A stretch of DNA of 64,000 bases from Sepiola atlantica (GCA_963556195.1 OY744520.1:1537001-1601000); one strand, 5' to 3'; numbered from the stretch's first letter, positions 50,968 through 60,105 are shown. Made by a program: numbers and translations. Notes: generated by a model from the letters alone, not told the origin.

Positions 50968-51765
50968 TTATGTATTGTTAGCCTTTATTCTGTGCAGGCA
51001 GTTGTTTGCTATCTCACCTCTACAGTTTAATAGATTTTGAGGGTCTTTAAAGTTTAGGATTTCAAATTTCTCATTCAGACATAATCTACATGGGTCGTTT
51101 AAATTTCTACATGTACTGACCTGTTGTATTATTTTCCATTCAATTATTTGTGAGCGTCCATTTTCTTTGAGCTCCCAGTAGTGGTTTGCTAGCACTGTTT
51201 TAATTCGACTCTGTTTTTAAATGTGCTTTTGTGGTCATAATATCTGGTTTTAAAATATAGGGAAGTCATACCCACGTAGTACTTCTTGTTCTTCGGTCTT
51301 TCCTTGGCAAATATTGTGGCTTGTGTTTAATAAGCCACAATATTTTATGTTAGGCATTTATTTAATGCAGTTGCCTCTTTTCTCTTCATTGCTAACTTTT
51401 TTCATTTCTGTTCGGTGATTACTATTATGGTTTTGTTTATTTCTATTTGTAGTGCTTATATTTTTGTTCTTCTTAATGTTATTTTGCTATATCTGTCACT
51501 TTTTTTATAGAATTTGTTATTTTTTTCTTCCTCTCTGCTATTCTTCTAGTATTTTGTTATTGTGTGCCTTAATTATCATTTCTAGGTTTTCGCAGCAACT
51601 GTAGGATAGTTTTAGGTTATTTTTATTGAATATTTTATGCAGGGGATTGGTTACAGGGAAGTGTTTTACTATGAGATTTAGGAATTTTTTGCCCAGTTTA
51701 GTTTTTAGCATCTGGTTATAGGGCGGTGTATAATAGATTATATTTCTTTTTCTTTTCTTTTTAAT
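50968..51765 (-). pseudogene. Penelope ORF: RT-EN linker and GIY-YIG endonuclease
   Basis: Minus-strand reading, 5' to 3': I-I-Y-Y-T-P-P-Y-N-Q, G-K-K-F-L-N-L-I, H-F-P-V-T-N-P-L-H-K-I-F-N, and N-N-L-K-L-S-Y-S-C (51730-51590). Then come N-K-C-L-T and K-K-Y-Y-V-G-M-T-S-L-Y-F-K-T-R-Y-Y-D-H (the YIG half of GIY-YIG, about 51290-51240). After a frameshift there is Y-W-E-L-K-E-N-G and C-R-L-C-L-N-E-K (51190-51060). This order is the Penelope C-terminal half, with a CxxC zinc-like pair in the endonuclease. At least three stops and a frameshift. Confidence 0.85.
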
Positions 51766-51799
51766 TTAATTATAATTATTGGTGTCTTGTTTCTTATAT

Positions 51800-52351
51800 T
51801 TAATTTTGGTATTATGTTAACCACTATTTTTTAGAGCTTTATTGTAAATGTTGCTTGATTTTTAAAAAAAACATTAAAACATTAAATCAAGGTTGTCAAT
51901 AAAAGAAAATTGTTATTTTACAAATTTCACACCAACCTTTCCTGGATTTACTGTATTTTAACCTGCTGCTACAATTTGTATAACGCCTTCAACGGTGAAC
52001 TTTTTCCTATATTTTTAACCTCTTATCATTACATTGGACATTTTTAATTTTTGTATTTATCTTATATTATTTTATATCTTTTCAAATTATGACTTTTGGT
52101 AATTTCAGTTACCGACTTACTGTTATTTCTTTGACAATAAGGTTTAATTCTTTGAAAATTCATGGCTTAAGGATCGAAAAGAAAATTTCTTTTATTTGAA
52201 ACAATTTGTTTTTAGCAACTGATGACGTAATAGATATTGTATTTTTGCAATCATTATTCCCATCTTTTACTTGTCTCTTTAATTGCTTTATCTCGTATAT
52301 CGAGCATCAATTCTTTTATGATAGGTTAATTTTTCCTGTTCTATATTTATC

Positions 52352-52385
<34 letters not shown>

Positions 52386-52905
52386 AATTCCCGAAACAGT
52401 TTTTCATGGTAAACAACTGATGATCCCTTAAAATAGTGTTAGAAATAAACTAATATAATAACTGTAAAAAATAAATTGACTTACATAAGTGATTTTCCAC
52501 TGGAAGACTCGGGACTATAAGTTTTTTTTTTTTTTTTTGTTTTTTTTTTAATATAGTTTTAATGGTTGAGAAACTTCCGAGACTATATATATATATATAT
52601 AAACATTAACAATATATTTAAACTATTCTTGGCAACGATTAACATTGCCTAATTTATCTCATTTTTTTTAGGATAATAGCATCAAACCCCTTAAACCAGT
52701 CTTGCTTTATCTTGAAGCTGTTCAACAACGTGCTCGTATCTTTTCGAGCAGAACATTTTGACATAATATAAACATTTTAGGTGGGGAAAATTATTCTGAT
52801 GCAATTTCTTTGAAAAGTTGCCAGGTTTTATAACTATTAAAATTTGTTATTCTTGTTAATTTTTTATATAAAAATATTTTTATTATAACATCTATTTAAT
52901 CTATA
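51800..52905. other. AT-rich spacer, no gene
   Basis: Might include more of the Penelope element 5' part, but no motif is readable. (TA)n at 52358-52382 and 52584-52600; T run at 52519-52550. Confidence 0.35.
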
Positions 52906-53499
52906 TATACTAGCGGACCTTGTGGAAATTCAACGGTGCTTTCTACATCAATCTTTATAGTTAACTGTTAATAATAATAGTTTCCTGTTAATAATAATAT
53001 CCCTTTTGAAAAAATAAGTGTCTGCTAAGATGAATGCTATTAAGAAAAAAATGACTTTCTTCATTAAAAATATGTCAGCTAATTTTTTATTTATTTATTT
53101 AAAATTGTAACAATTTAATTCTTTTTAAAGCAATAAATATTGTATGTCTTATTACTGTAAAAGTAATGCCGGATAAATATTCTTCGAATCAAGAAAACAG
53201 GTTTCAGTTTTTGAAATGTATTTATTTAAAATTCTACTGTTTTTAGTCGAAAGGATCACATCATTTTTTTTTTATTTTGAACAATTGATTTAATAAATGG
53301 GTAAAGTTGAAATGTTTACCTTAGTGACATCAGATTAATCACTAATCACCATATTTACTGATCGAACGATCTCACTTTTTAACATACTACGAACATATAA
53401 TTGTAGAGATTGTTTAAATCTTATAAAAACAATTTTAGCAGTTTTGTATCACAAAACGTTTCAACCCGTTTGAAATATCTCTCTTTCTCATACGTGTAT
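52906..53499. other. no gene seen
   Basis: Starts with TATATACTAGCGGACC, similar to the junction near 3727. AT-rich; nothing coding. Confidence 0.3.
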
Positions 53500-53516
53500 A
53501 TATATATATATATATA

Positions 53517-53667
53517 GTAAGCAATGAAAATATATATGGCAACTAAGCTACACAGAGGCTCCCGTGTTTCATCCCCGGGGGGAATCGTCAGGCTGACGAT
53601 TCCCCCCGGGGATAAAACACGGGAGCCTCTGTGTAGCTTGATTGCCATATATATTTTCATTGCTTAC
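53517..53667. repeat. 151-bp near-perfect palindrome carrying a hammerhead core
   Basis: Arms 53517-53591 and 53593-53667 are reverse complements at 72 of 75 positions, with one central base. Each arm holds CTGACGA, a CCCC/GGGG stem, GATGAAAC (GATAAAAC in the plus-reading arm), ACAC...GTGT and TAGCTT. Identical open frames on both strands here follow from the palindrome. Arms this similar indicate a recent origin. Confidence 0.95.
53540..53592 (-). ncRNA. hammerhead core within palindrome
   Basis: Minus strand: CUGACGA, UUCCCC/GGGGAU stem II, GAA, ACAC...GUGU closed helix III, A, GCUUAG. The core is complete, but the 5' strand of stem I (needed: CUAAGC) is replaced by the palindrome centre. 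Its complement occurs only at distance in the other arm. Confidence 0.55.
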
Positions 53668-53772
53668 TACCTAGCTTTACTTACGTATCGAGCACCGTTG
53701 AAGTAAATACTGAAAACTGACACATAAAAAAATTATATCTCCTTATAATATTTTATGTGGATACATGAAGTA

Positions 53773-53776
<4 letters not shown>
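53668..53776. repeat. body of the palindrome's parent element
   Basis: TACCTAGCTTTACTTACGTA through GATACATGAAGTAC is shared, inverted, with 58815-58930, so the two loci are copies of one hammerhead-bearing element. Confidence 0.75.

Positions 53777-53811
<35 letters not shown>
53777..53811. repeat. (TA)n microsatellite
   Basis: Alternating TA run of about 35 bp; another lies at 53952-53978. Confidence 0.95.
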
Positions 53812-53815
<4 letters not shown>

Positions 53816-53938
53816 AAAATTAAGTATGATTTATAATCGTCTCTGAAACGATCGTACGCCAGACCATTGTTTACTTTGAATTCTTGGAACTGTAATAATA
53901 AATAATGTTATAAATCTTTCGATTTATTTATCACTATT

Positions 53939-53979
<41 letters not shown>

Positions 53980-54156
53980 GTTAAATTAGTATGAAAATTC
54001 ACACATGAAAGCGTTGATGAAATGGCAATAATACGGAGAATATTTTGAAAAATATTTCGAAAACCTGGACAACGCATTTAATTATGTTTTTTTAAATAAA
54101 TTATTTATTTACTTTAAAAACTTGAGTACTTTCGGTGATATTTTTTGAATATTTTA

Positions 54157-54203
54157 CCTACGTACGACGTCGTTTCGAGCTTACGACTTTTATCAGCATA
54201 GGG
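54157..54203 (-). ncRNA. hammerhead ribozyme, one core substitution
   Basis: Minus strand: CCUAUG, CUGAUAA (G8 changed to A), stem II region with CGUAA loop, GAA, ACG-ACGU-CGU closed stem III, A, CGUAGG. Stem I pairs CCUAUG with CGUAGG over 6 positions including one G-U. Cleavage would follow the A at 54163. Confidence 0.65.
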
Positions 54204-54227
54204 AAATAACAATCTCAGACAGACACA

Positions 54228-54294
54228 GGGTGTGATCCTGGTTCACAGAGACACCTTGAATCTGTAAGCGTTTACTTAATCCTTGAGGCCACCG
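54228..54294 (-). repeat. tRNA-like segment upstream of hammerhead
   Basis: Minus strand GGTGGCCTCAAGGATTAAGT (box A) and AACCAGGATCACACC (weak box B), about 25 nt upstream of the hammerhead. A truncated copy, AACCGGGTTCGCGTCC, lies at 54598-54650. Confidence 0.55.
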
Positions 54295-54527
54295 GAGATT
54301 GTCACATGATTACGGAGAAATTAAGTGATATTTCCACTGAAAGCGGCGAGTATAAATATCTAGACATACGATAAAACTCAACGACAGAGTTGGAGTATTG
54401 CACCGGGGCTTCAGGTGAATCTCTCCGATAGTGCTCTACTTTCAATTTGACTTGAAAGGATCTTCTTCTTTCGTTTGCTTCACAGGATCTTCTTATAATA
54501 ATTAAGTTATATGTTTTTAATATTTTA

Positions 54528-54573
54528 CCTATGTACGACGTTGTTTCGAGCTTACGGACCTCGTCAGCGCAGG
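54528..54573 (-). ncRNA. hammerhead ribozyme, near intact, tandem with 54157
   Basis: Minus strand: CCUGCG, CUGACGA, stem II with CGUAA loop (one mismatch), GAA, ACAACGUCGU stem III (one mismatch), A, CAUAGG. Stem I pairs 5 of 6. It lies 371 bp from the hammerhead at 54157-54203 in the same orientation. Confidence 0.7.
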
Positions 54574-54822
54574 GAAATAACAATCTCAGACGGCCACAGG
54601 ACGCGAACCCGGTTCACAGAGACACCTTGAATCTGTAAGCATTCATTCAGAAAACATTCCATATTTCATCCAAAAAAACTTTATCAGACAATTGTTTCTG
54701 CCCATTTCGAACATATACATTTTCATTATATACAAAATATCATGAACACTCACGAAAAGACTTCATCAATGTATATTCGCCATAATTTGTTTGAGCCCAT
54801 GCGACCGCTTGCAACCACCACT

Positions 54823-54869
54823 CCTAAACTGATGAAGGTAAGAGAACCCGAAACGACATCGTCTGTAGG
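54823..54869 (+). ncRNA. hammerhead ribozyme, near intact, tandem with 55179
   Basis: CCUAAA (54823-54828), CUGAUGA (54829-54835), stem II GGU/ACC inside AGGUAAGAGAACCC, GAA (54850-54852), ACG-ACAU-CGU (54853-54862), C (54863), UGUAGG (54864-54869). Stem I pairs 5 of 6. Core complete. Cleavage would follow 54863. Confidence 0.8.
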
Positions 54870-55085
54870 TGAAAAACACTTTAATATTAAATAAATATTT
54901 ATAGTTAAAAGCCACTTTAAAGATGTAATGGTCTTAACAGTAGAGCACTGTTTGAAATTGAAAAGTTTGTTGTCATCTGTGATAAGCTAGTTCCGCTCGA
55001 GCGTTGAACACTGTAGACAGCATTGACATTTTCTTCGCTTCCCGGGTAAGTTTATCTAATTTCAACTATTGTCTGTGTCGATTTC

Positions 55086-55160
55086 TCACGGCCGCGTGGT
55101 CCTGAGCGTTTGTCTCGTGATTCTAGCCTGAATCTACGAACAGTGTTCGAGCTCATGCGA
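55086..55160 (+). repeat. tRNA-like segment upstream of hammerhead
   Basis: CACGGCCGCGTGGTCCTGAG fits box A and CAGTGTTCGAGCTC (55141-55154) fits box B, about 50 nt apart, 25 nt upstream of the hammerhead. The equivalent of the box B part (TTTGTTTGAGCCCATGCGAC) also precedes the hammerhead at 54823. Confidence 0.6.
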
Positions 55161-55178
55161 CCGCTTGCAACCGCCACC

Positions 55179-55225
55179 CCTACACTGATGAGGGTAAGAG
55201 AGCCCGAAACGACATCGTCTGTAGG
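55179..55225 (+). ncRNA. hammerhead ribozyme, intact canonical type I
   Basis: CCUACA (55179-55184), CUGAUGA (55185-55191), GGGU-loop-GCCC stem II, GAA (55206-55208), ACG-ACAU-CGU stem III (55209-55218), C (55219), UGUAGG (55220-55225). All core bases are present. Stem I pairs 6 of 6, stem II 4 pairs with one G-U, stem III 3 pairs with a 4-nt loop. Cleavage would follow 55219. With the copy at 54823 it would release a 356-nt RNA. Confidence 0.9.
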
Positions 55226-55324
55226 TGAAAAACACTTTAATATTAAATAAATATTTTTAATATATAAATATATGTATATATATATAATGAGAGATAGAGA
55301 GAGTTGTAATTCCTGTTTGTTTGT

Positions 55325-55530
55325 TTTTATATAGACCCCCATAACCAGAAACCATATATATTCTAAAACTACATTAGCCAGAGTACTTGGATAAGTATAT
55401 TTCGTTTTGATCAAAGCGGGTATTATAATATCGTGAGGTTCTGTATTCATACTGGCCATCCATACAAAGAAAATACAATTTTTTTTACTTTATTTTATTT
55501 AATTTATAACTTGAAATTTATAAAAATTAA
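55325..55530. repeat. dispersed repeat family R, copy 3
   Basis: Contains CCCCCATAACC, TTAGCCAGAGTACTTGGATA, TTCTGTATTCATACTGG and TTTATAACTTG. Matches 12405-12560 and 31525-31640. Confidence 0.65.
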
Positions 55531-55574
55531 AAAATATAAATATTGATAAGAGGTTCAAAGGTACACAAGCAGGT

Positions 55575-55645
55575 TGGCATGATTGGTCCAATGGATACCA
55601 TTCGAGACTACGGACTCTGCTATAAAAGCAACTTTATAACATATC
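55575..55645 (+). mobile_element. tRNA-Arg-like SINE head fragment
   Basis: GATTGGTCCAATGGATACCA then TTCGAGACTACGGACTCTGC fits the D-arm and anticodon arm of an Arg-like tRNA. The T-arm and body are lost. Similar to 31083-31140. Confidence 0.5.
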
Positions 55646-56160
55646 ATAGTTAATTACTCATTGATTTTGGGTTTTGCCAATAAATGACTCTAAAATAAAC
55701 AAAATAACCAAATGTTTGTCATCCATTAGGCTTTATTTTCACACAGTTTTCACCTTATGTTTTTGATTGCTTTGAGATATTTTAGAGTTTGACTCTGCTT
55801 GTACTTATTTGCATCTCGATACATGAACTTATTCTAAGATTGATACTCTGGCTATTAATAAGAAATGTTAATACACTGTTCTGTAAACCTATATAATGTG
55901 ATGTAAGTTCTAATTTCTGCAGTGCTCCGGAGGTTTCCCATATCTTATATTTTTGTCTCCTTACTTAAAATATTGCCAGAAGAATTCATAAATAGCCCTT
56001 TTTCTATAACAATATAATTAAAACAAAAACAAAAAAAACGTTATTGTGCATGTGTCTTAACCTGGTCCAAACTTAAATTCCATCAGAATTTCATTACTTT
56101 GAAAATGCTTATGTTAAATTTTAAAACTTTTCTTTTAAATTTCATTAACATTGGATAATT
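55646..56160. other. no gene seen
   Basis: AT-rich spacer without recognisable motifs. Confidence 0.3.
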
Positions 56161-56162
56161 CC

Positions 56163-56255
56163 GTCGTCGTCGTCGTCGTCATTGTCCTCCTCCTCCTCCT
56201 CCTCCTCCTCCTCCTCCATTTAACGTTTGTTTTACATGCTGGCATGTGTTTGATG
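56163..56255 (-). mobile_element. SINE 3' tail, inverted, with (GAC)n and (GAG)n
   Basis: Minus strand: GCCAGCATGTAAAACAAACG then TTAAATGGAGGAGG and a trinucleotide run (56163-56217 on +, CGT and CTC units). This corresponds to the cephalopod SINE end at 49000-49076. Confidence 0.65.
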
Positions 56256-56324
56256 GCTTTTAAAAATTGACTTTTAAACTAATATATCTCAGGTCTTTAT
56301 TTATCCCTTTCTCTCAAATTCATC

Positions 56325-56718
56325 CTTACTACTTTTCCTTGGCCTTCCCCTCCCAATAGATCCTGCTACCCAACTGTTCTACATTTACCAACCCAAGAAC
56401 TCTCATCCATTTTTTCAACATGACCAAGGAAGTCTTTTGTTTTTCACATATCTCTTTATACTGTCCAGATTTTATCTTCCTCTGAAATCATTAGAACTAA
56501 GCCTGTGTAAGACTCGCATTACACATCCATCATATCATTCTCATATCATTTCTCTCCATGCAATGCATGTCCTCAACTATCACTGGCCAGGTTTTACTTC
56601 CATACATTATCACACTGCGTACACATGCTCTTCCCTTAGTCGACAGCGGTAATGCTCTGCTGGTTAGTAATGACAGAAGTTGGCATTGGTTCAGCATTTG
56701 GAAGTCTTTAAGTTGCAA
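56325..56718 (-). pseudogene. RTE-like LINE C-terminal fragment
   Basis: Minus-strand frame: S-R-A-L-P-L-S-T-K-G-R, A-C-V-R-S-V-I-M-Y-G-S-K-T-W-P-V, M-E-R-N-D-M-R-M-I. Then, in shifted frames, pieces matching W-F-G-H-V-E-R-M and G-R-P-R-K-x-W. This is the post-polymerase region of RTE-type LINEs (SALYGSETW ... RWFGHV-RM ... GRP). Stops and frameshifts show it is inactive. Confidence 0.75.
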
Positions 56719-57335
56719 AAAGATTTCATGATTGTTTAAAAATTAATATATTTTATAAAACGATTTATCACTATTTATTGAAGTGGTATCAGTGATTGAA
56801 TTTGAAGTCATGGCACTGAAGAGATTGGAACCTTATATTTAATTTTCTATAGATCTTGAGGTGTTTGTCTCTTGGTGCTGGAGTTGACGATGTAGATACT
56901 TCTCTCCCTCGGCCGATTGCTAGACACTCAATGAAAAGGACAATGTATTGGATGCCATCTCACTTTGTTTTAGATGTAGAGGACGATGGTGATAAGATGG
57001 TTTGAAGAATTTTTCTGGTCAGTCGTTGTTTCTGCTCTGCTGGATAGGACTGATGCTCCCCACTGGCATCATATCTAACCTTGCTGCAGTGGAAGGCAAG
57101 TAAATAAAGACTTTCTAGTGGCGACTCTTTATGAAACTGTCTGGCTGGATTGTTCTCATAAGTAACCAAAATATATAGTTCTTCACTGGACATGTGTGTG
57201 GTTGGGTGTGGAATCAGTTAATGATGACATTTTTAAATAAACACAATAAAATACAGAAATCTGTCACTTATTGTTTTGTTGATTAGATTGTATGACATTT
57301 AGAAGCAAGTATAAGTATATTATTTAATTTTATTG
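56719..57335. other. no gene supported
   Basis: A 77-codon minus-strand frame (56960-57193) has fairly balanced composition (V-T-Y-E-N-N-P-A-R-Q-F-H-K-E-S-P), but I could not place it in any family. Confidence 0.25.
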
Positions 57336-57339
57336 CGGA

Positions 57340-57378
57340 TTGAAAATTGTCGGTGATCCTATCACCTTTATCAGTCAA
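57340..57378 (-). ncRNA. minimal hammerhead ribozyme, two core changes
   Basis: Minus strand: UUGA, CUGAUAA, GGUGAU-AGG-AUCACC (perfect 6-bp stem II), GAC, AAUU palindrome, U, UCAA. Stem I UUGA/UCAA is perfect. G8 is A and A14 is C, so this copy is probably inactive, but the layout is exact. Confidence 0.6.
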
Positions 57379-57399
57379 GGATTAATTGAGCACCGATAA

Positions 57400-58240
57400 A
57401 AGCTCTTTTCTGTTTAATTTTATTATCAGAAGCAATTATTATAAGCAAGAAATATTTATTTTATTTTATAAGTTTTGTATTCGATAATACCTTACAATAG
57501 AAGTATATGTGGACATGCATATAATATATGGAATATATACAGACACACGCACACATACATACATATATATGTATATATATATATATATTTTCCGGGAGGG
57601 TAGATTCTTGAATCTTATCAGCAAGGATGTCATTGGATGTTTTGTTCCATTTAGTGTAGTGGTAGCAAAAAAATAGCACCTTCTTTTGTGCAACAGTTCA
57701 TGGTTGGGCTTTTAAACCTCTTATGTTTCTTTTTTGTTGCTGCATTTGCTGGAGATAGGGGGCCAGGACCTTTTCTCTCAAGGCCTGATGGCTGACCCTG
57801 GTTGGCCTCTGTCATGGCTGAAGCATCATTTTCAGAGGCACGAAGGTTCACATCATCTTCTCGCCTGGTGTATGAACACGTTGATGACCCCTTTTTATTC
57901 TGGGTGCCGGCCTGCCAGTATTTAATTTTTTTTTATTCATATTTTTTATCATTCATTTCCACATTGCCAACAGCTTCTAATTCATTATTCGAAGCTGGCC
58001 TATATTAATAGAGGGGGTGCTCCCGTCCACAATTCGGGGGACGTGCCAGATGGCTTGAGGAGATAGTACACCATATTTTTGTAAATATTTGGTAAGGGTT
58101 TACTTCAAACTGACAAACCCCTTGTACACAGAGACCGTGTGTGTATGCATTAAAAAATTAATGTAAAAATATATATAAGTGTTAATAAATTTTTTATTTT
58201 ATTTCCTCTTTTTAATTTAGCTTCATGCAAAATGGGCAAA
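57400..58240. other. no gene supported; one coding-like ORF
   Basis: The minus frame 57651-57851 (N-L-R-A-S-E-N-D-A-S-A-M-T-E-A-N, then G-P-G-P-L-S-P-A-N-A-A, then K-K-K-H-K-R-F-K) has the look of a transposon N-terminal region with a basic patch, but no family is assigned. 58000-58080 contains AATTCGGGGGACGTGCC. Interrupted (TA)n at 57565-57590. Confidence 0.3.
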
Positions 58241-58244
58241 CGGG

Positions 58245-58610
58245 GTGAAAGTCCTTCAGATACTTTTTTTTTTGTGAATTTTAATGACAGGTATTAGATA
58301 TCAATGAACAAATATTCTTCAATTTCAGTTTCTTTAGAGTATTTTAAAGGGTTTTGTAGGGGCTATAATATTGGCACAATCTCCAATTTTAATTTCAAAC
58401 ATTTCAAATTTGCATTAAATTTGGTCCATAGTCATTAGAGACCAATTAAGCAAAATTCCCTTAATTCTAATTTCTTCTTAAGACCCCTTATTCGTAAGCC
58501 TTTAATTTTAGACTGTTTAGTATCGTTATATTTTGATTTTAATCTTTGTAAAAGTGGTGCAAAACTGTTTGGGAATTCATTCGTCTAGTGTATATTTTTA
58601 TATATTTATT
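58245..58610 (+). repeat. dispersed repeat family S, best copy
   Basis: Contains TATCAATGAACAAATATTC, TTAAGACCCCTTATTC, TTATATTTTGATTTTAATC and AAAGTGGTGCAAAACTG. Matches 40215-40650 (inverted) and 34552-34745. Confidence 0.7.
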
Positions 58611-58719
58611 TATTGTAATGTTGTGTTTTTAGTATAGGAAAAATGACCATACTGCTCAATTATGTGTGTAATAGTATATTTTTATTTGAATCATACTAAA
58701 GTTATGAAAATATATTTAT

Positions 58720-58775
58720 GGCAATTAAGCTACACAGAGGGCGTCTGCGTTTCATCCCCATATGGACTCATCAGG

Positions 58776-58776
<1 letters not shown>
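58720..58776 (-). ncRNA. hammerhead ribozyme core with long helix III
   Basis: Minus strand: CUGAUGA (58768-58774), GUCC...GGAU stem II, GAA, ACGCAGA-CGCCC-UCUGUGU helix III (7 pairs), A (58731), GCUUAA. Core complete. The 5' strand of stem I is lost to the adjoining (TA)n tract at 58777-58815. Confidence 0.65.
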
Positions 58777-58820
<44 letters not shown>

Positions 58821-59125
58821 TAAGTACTATTTCATGTATCCACATCAAATTTTATAAGGAGATATAATTTTTTTATGTATCAATTTTCAGTATTAACTTC
58901 AACAGTGCTTGATACATAAGTAGAGCTAGGTAGTAAGCTATGAAAATATATTTATCGCAATTAAACTACACACTCTATAGAAAATAGAACAGGATATAGG
59001 AAGTAAAACTAACCGTGCGTGGTACGCCCAACGATTGGCTAAGAGAACAATAAAAAAAACCTGATTGGTTAACTAGCTAGCTGTGTATATATATAAAAAA
59101 AACGGCAAAACTAACTCCATGCATT

Positions 59126-59180
59126 TTAGCCTGACATTTCTTCCGGTGATGAAACGTGGGAGCCTCTGTGTAGCTTAATT
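59126..59180 (+). ncRNA. decayed hammerhead of the same family
   Basis: TTAGC, CTGACAT (core damaged), stem remnant, GATGAAACGTGGG, AGCC, TCTGTGT, A, GCTTAA. Stem I here is present: TTAGC can pair with GCTTA at 4 of 5 positions. Confidence 0.5.
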
Positions 59181-59215
59181 GCCATAAATATATTTTCATA
59201 GCTTAAAATATATTC

Positions 59216-59222
<7 letters not shown>

Positions 59223-59263
<41 letters not shown>
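59223..59263. repeat. (TA)n microsatellite
   Basis: Alternating TA run of about 40 bp. Confidence 0.95.
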
Positions 59264-59264
<1 letters not shown>

Positions 59265-59269
<5 letters not shown>

Positions 59270-59535
59270 ATTCTTCTTTGATAAAATAAGGCAGCAATAA
59301 CAGTAGAAACAGAATTATTTGCTTTTAGATTTTTAGATTTATTCAAAACTCTTCCTGCTTTTGTAACAAGGCGTTTCTGCCCAGGATAACAAGAATGCTT
59401 AAAGCAACAAGTTTTAGACTTCTTTTTCCTAACATCAGTAAACTTGTTCAGTTGTGCATCATGATAAGGAATCACCAAAGTAACTTCTGTAATTTGTGCT
59501 ACTATTTATATCCATAAACTTTGTTTATTCTCAGT
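59265..59535 (-). pseudogene. unidentified coding-like ORF
   Basis: Minus-strand frame open from about 59510: A-Q-I-T-E-V-T-L-V-I-P-Y-H-D-A-Q-L-N-K-F, then K-K-K-S-K-T-C-C-F-K-H-S-C-Y-P-G-Q-K, then N-K-S-K-N-L-K-A-N-N. Lysine-rich with a C-C...C cluster. A possible acceptor AAATTACAG precedes it, but without a pyrimidine tract. Family unknown. Confidence 0.3.
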
Positions 59536-59874
59536 TAGCATATACCCGCTCCTTGAGCGGTGTTTGTTTAGTACCTGGGTATGTCAATTTCCATCTTCTA
59601 CATATTACTAGTACAAAGAAAAATATTTGAAGTTGAAAATTTCGCAATAGGAAAACGGAATATAAACTAAAAAGAAAAGCTAACGATTTGGTGTGTAAAT
59701 TATTGACTTACCATTTGAAAAAAAAAATAAAAATTTTTTTATTCCTGTGGCAAATATAATACACACTTTTTAACTTCATATATTTTATGAAGTTCATAAT
59801 TTGTTGGGGTCGCTTTTTCATAATGCGTGGGGTATCAGATTTTAAAATGATAAGGTTGTCAGCCATTTGTTGAT

Positions 59875-60105
59875 TTATTCACGTGGGTTATTAATATAAA
59901 AAGTGTGACTCCGAGCATACTTCCTTTTTTCTCTTTTTGGGGGTTCTCCATCGAAGTGACAAAATGGTTTAATCACCACAGCGACAACATTCGTTTGTCC
60001 ACTGCTCTTATTTTTGTCCAGACAAATTCTGTGGCATGCACTCCTTCCTATACATTTAAGTAAGTTCGCTTTTTCATATCTCCACACATGAGGAATTTGT
60101 GACAT
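59875..60105 (-). pseudogene. unidentified coding-like ORF
   Basis: A 76-codon minus-strand frame with balanced composition: H-V-W-R-Y-E-K-A-N-L-L-K-C-I, then C-H-R-I-C-L-D-K-N, then T-N-V-V-A-V-V-I-K-P-F-C-H-F-D-G-E-P-P. A Cys/His-rich pattern may bind metal. Same strand as 59265-59535, 340 bp upstream in the reading sense. No family recognised. Confidence 0.3.

Larger units (their letters stand above)
50460..51765 (-). mobile_element. Penelope-like element 3' half with hammerhead
   Basis: The minus strand carries the end of a Penelope ORF (51765-50968), then a spacer with a hairpin (50575-50785), and a terminal repeat with a hammerhead (50492-50534). It belongs to the same hammerhead family as 47966-48609 (CATC / GATG stem I, GTCTT/AAGAC stem II). 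The 5' reverse transcriptase part is missing or unrecognisable. Confidence 0.8.
58690..59215. mobile_element. hammerhead-bearing element with inverted ends
   Basis: ATGAAAATATATTTATGGCA and AGCTACACAGAGG at the left are inverted at the right (59165-59215), and a third partial copy lies at 58945-58975. The interior 58815-58930 matches 53668-53776. It is the same element family as the 151-bp palindrome at 53517-53667. Confidence 0.75.

Noticed and set aside
53421..53706. Two similar ORFs on opposite strands
   Set aside because: They are the same palindrome read from both ends, not a gene pair.
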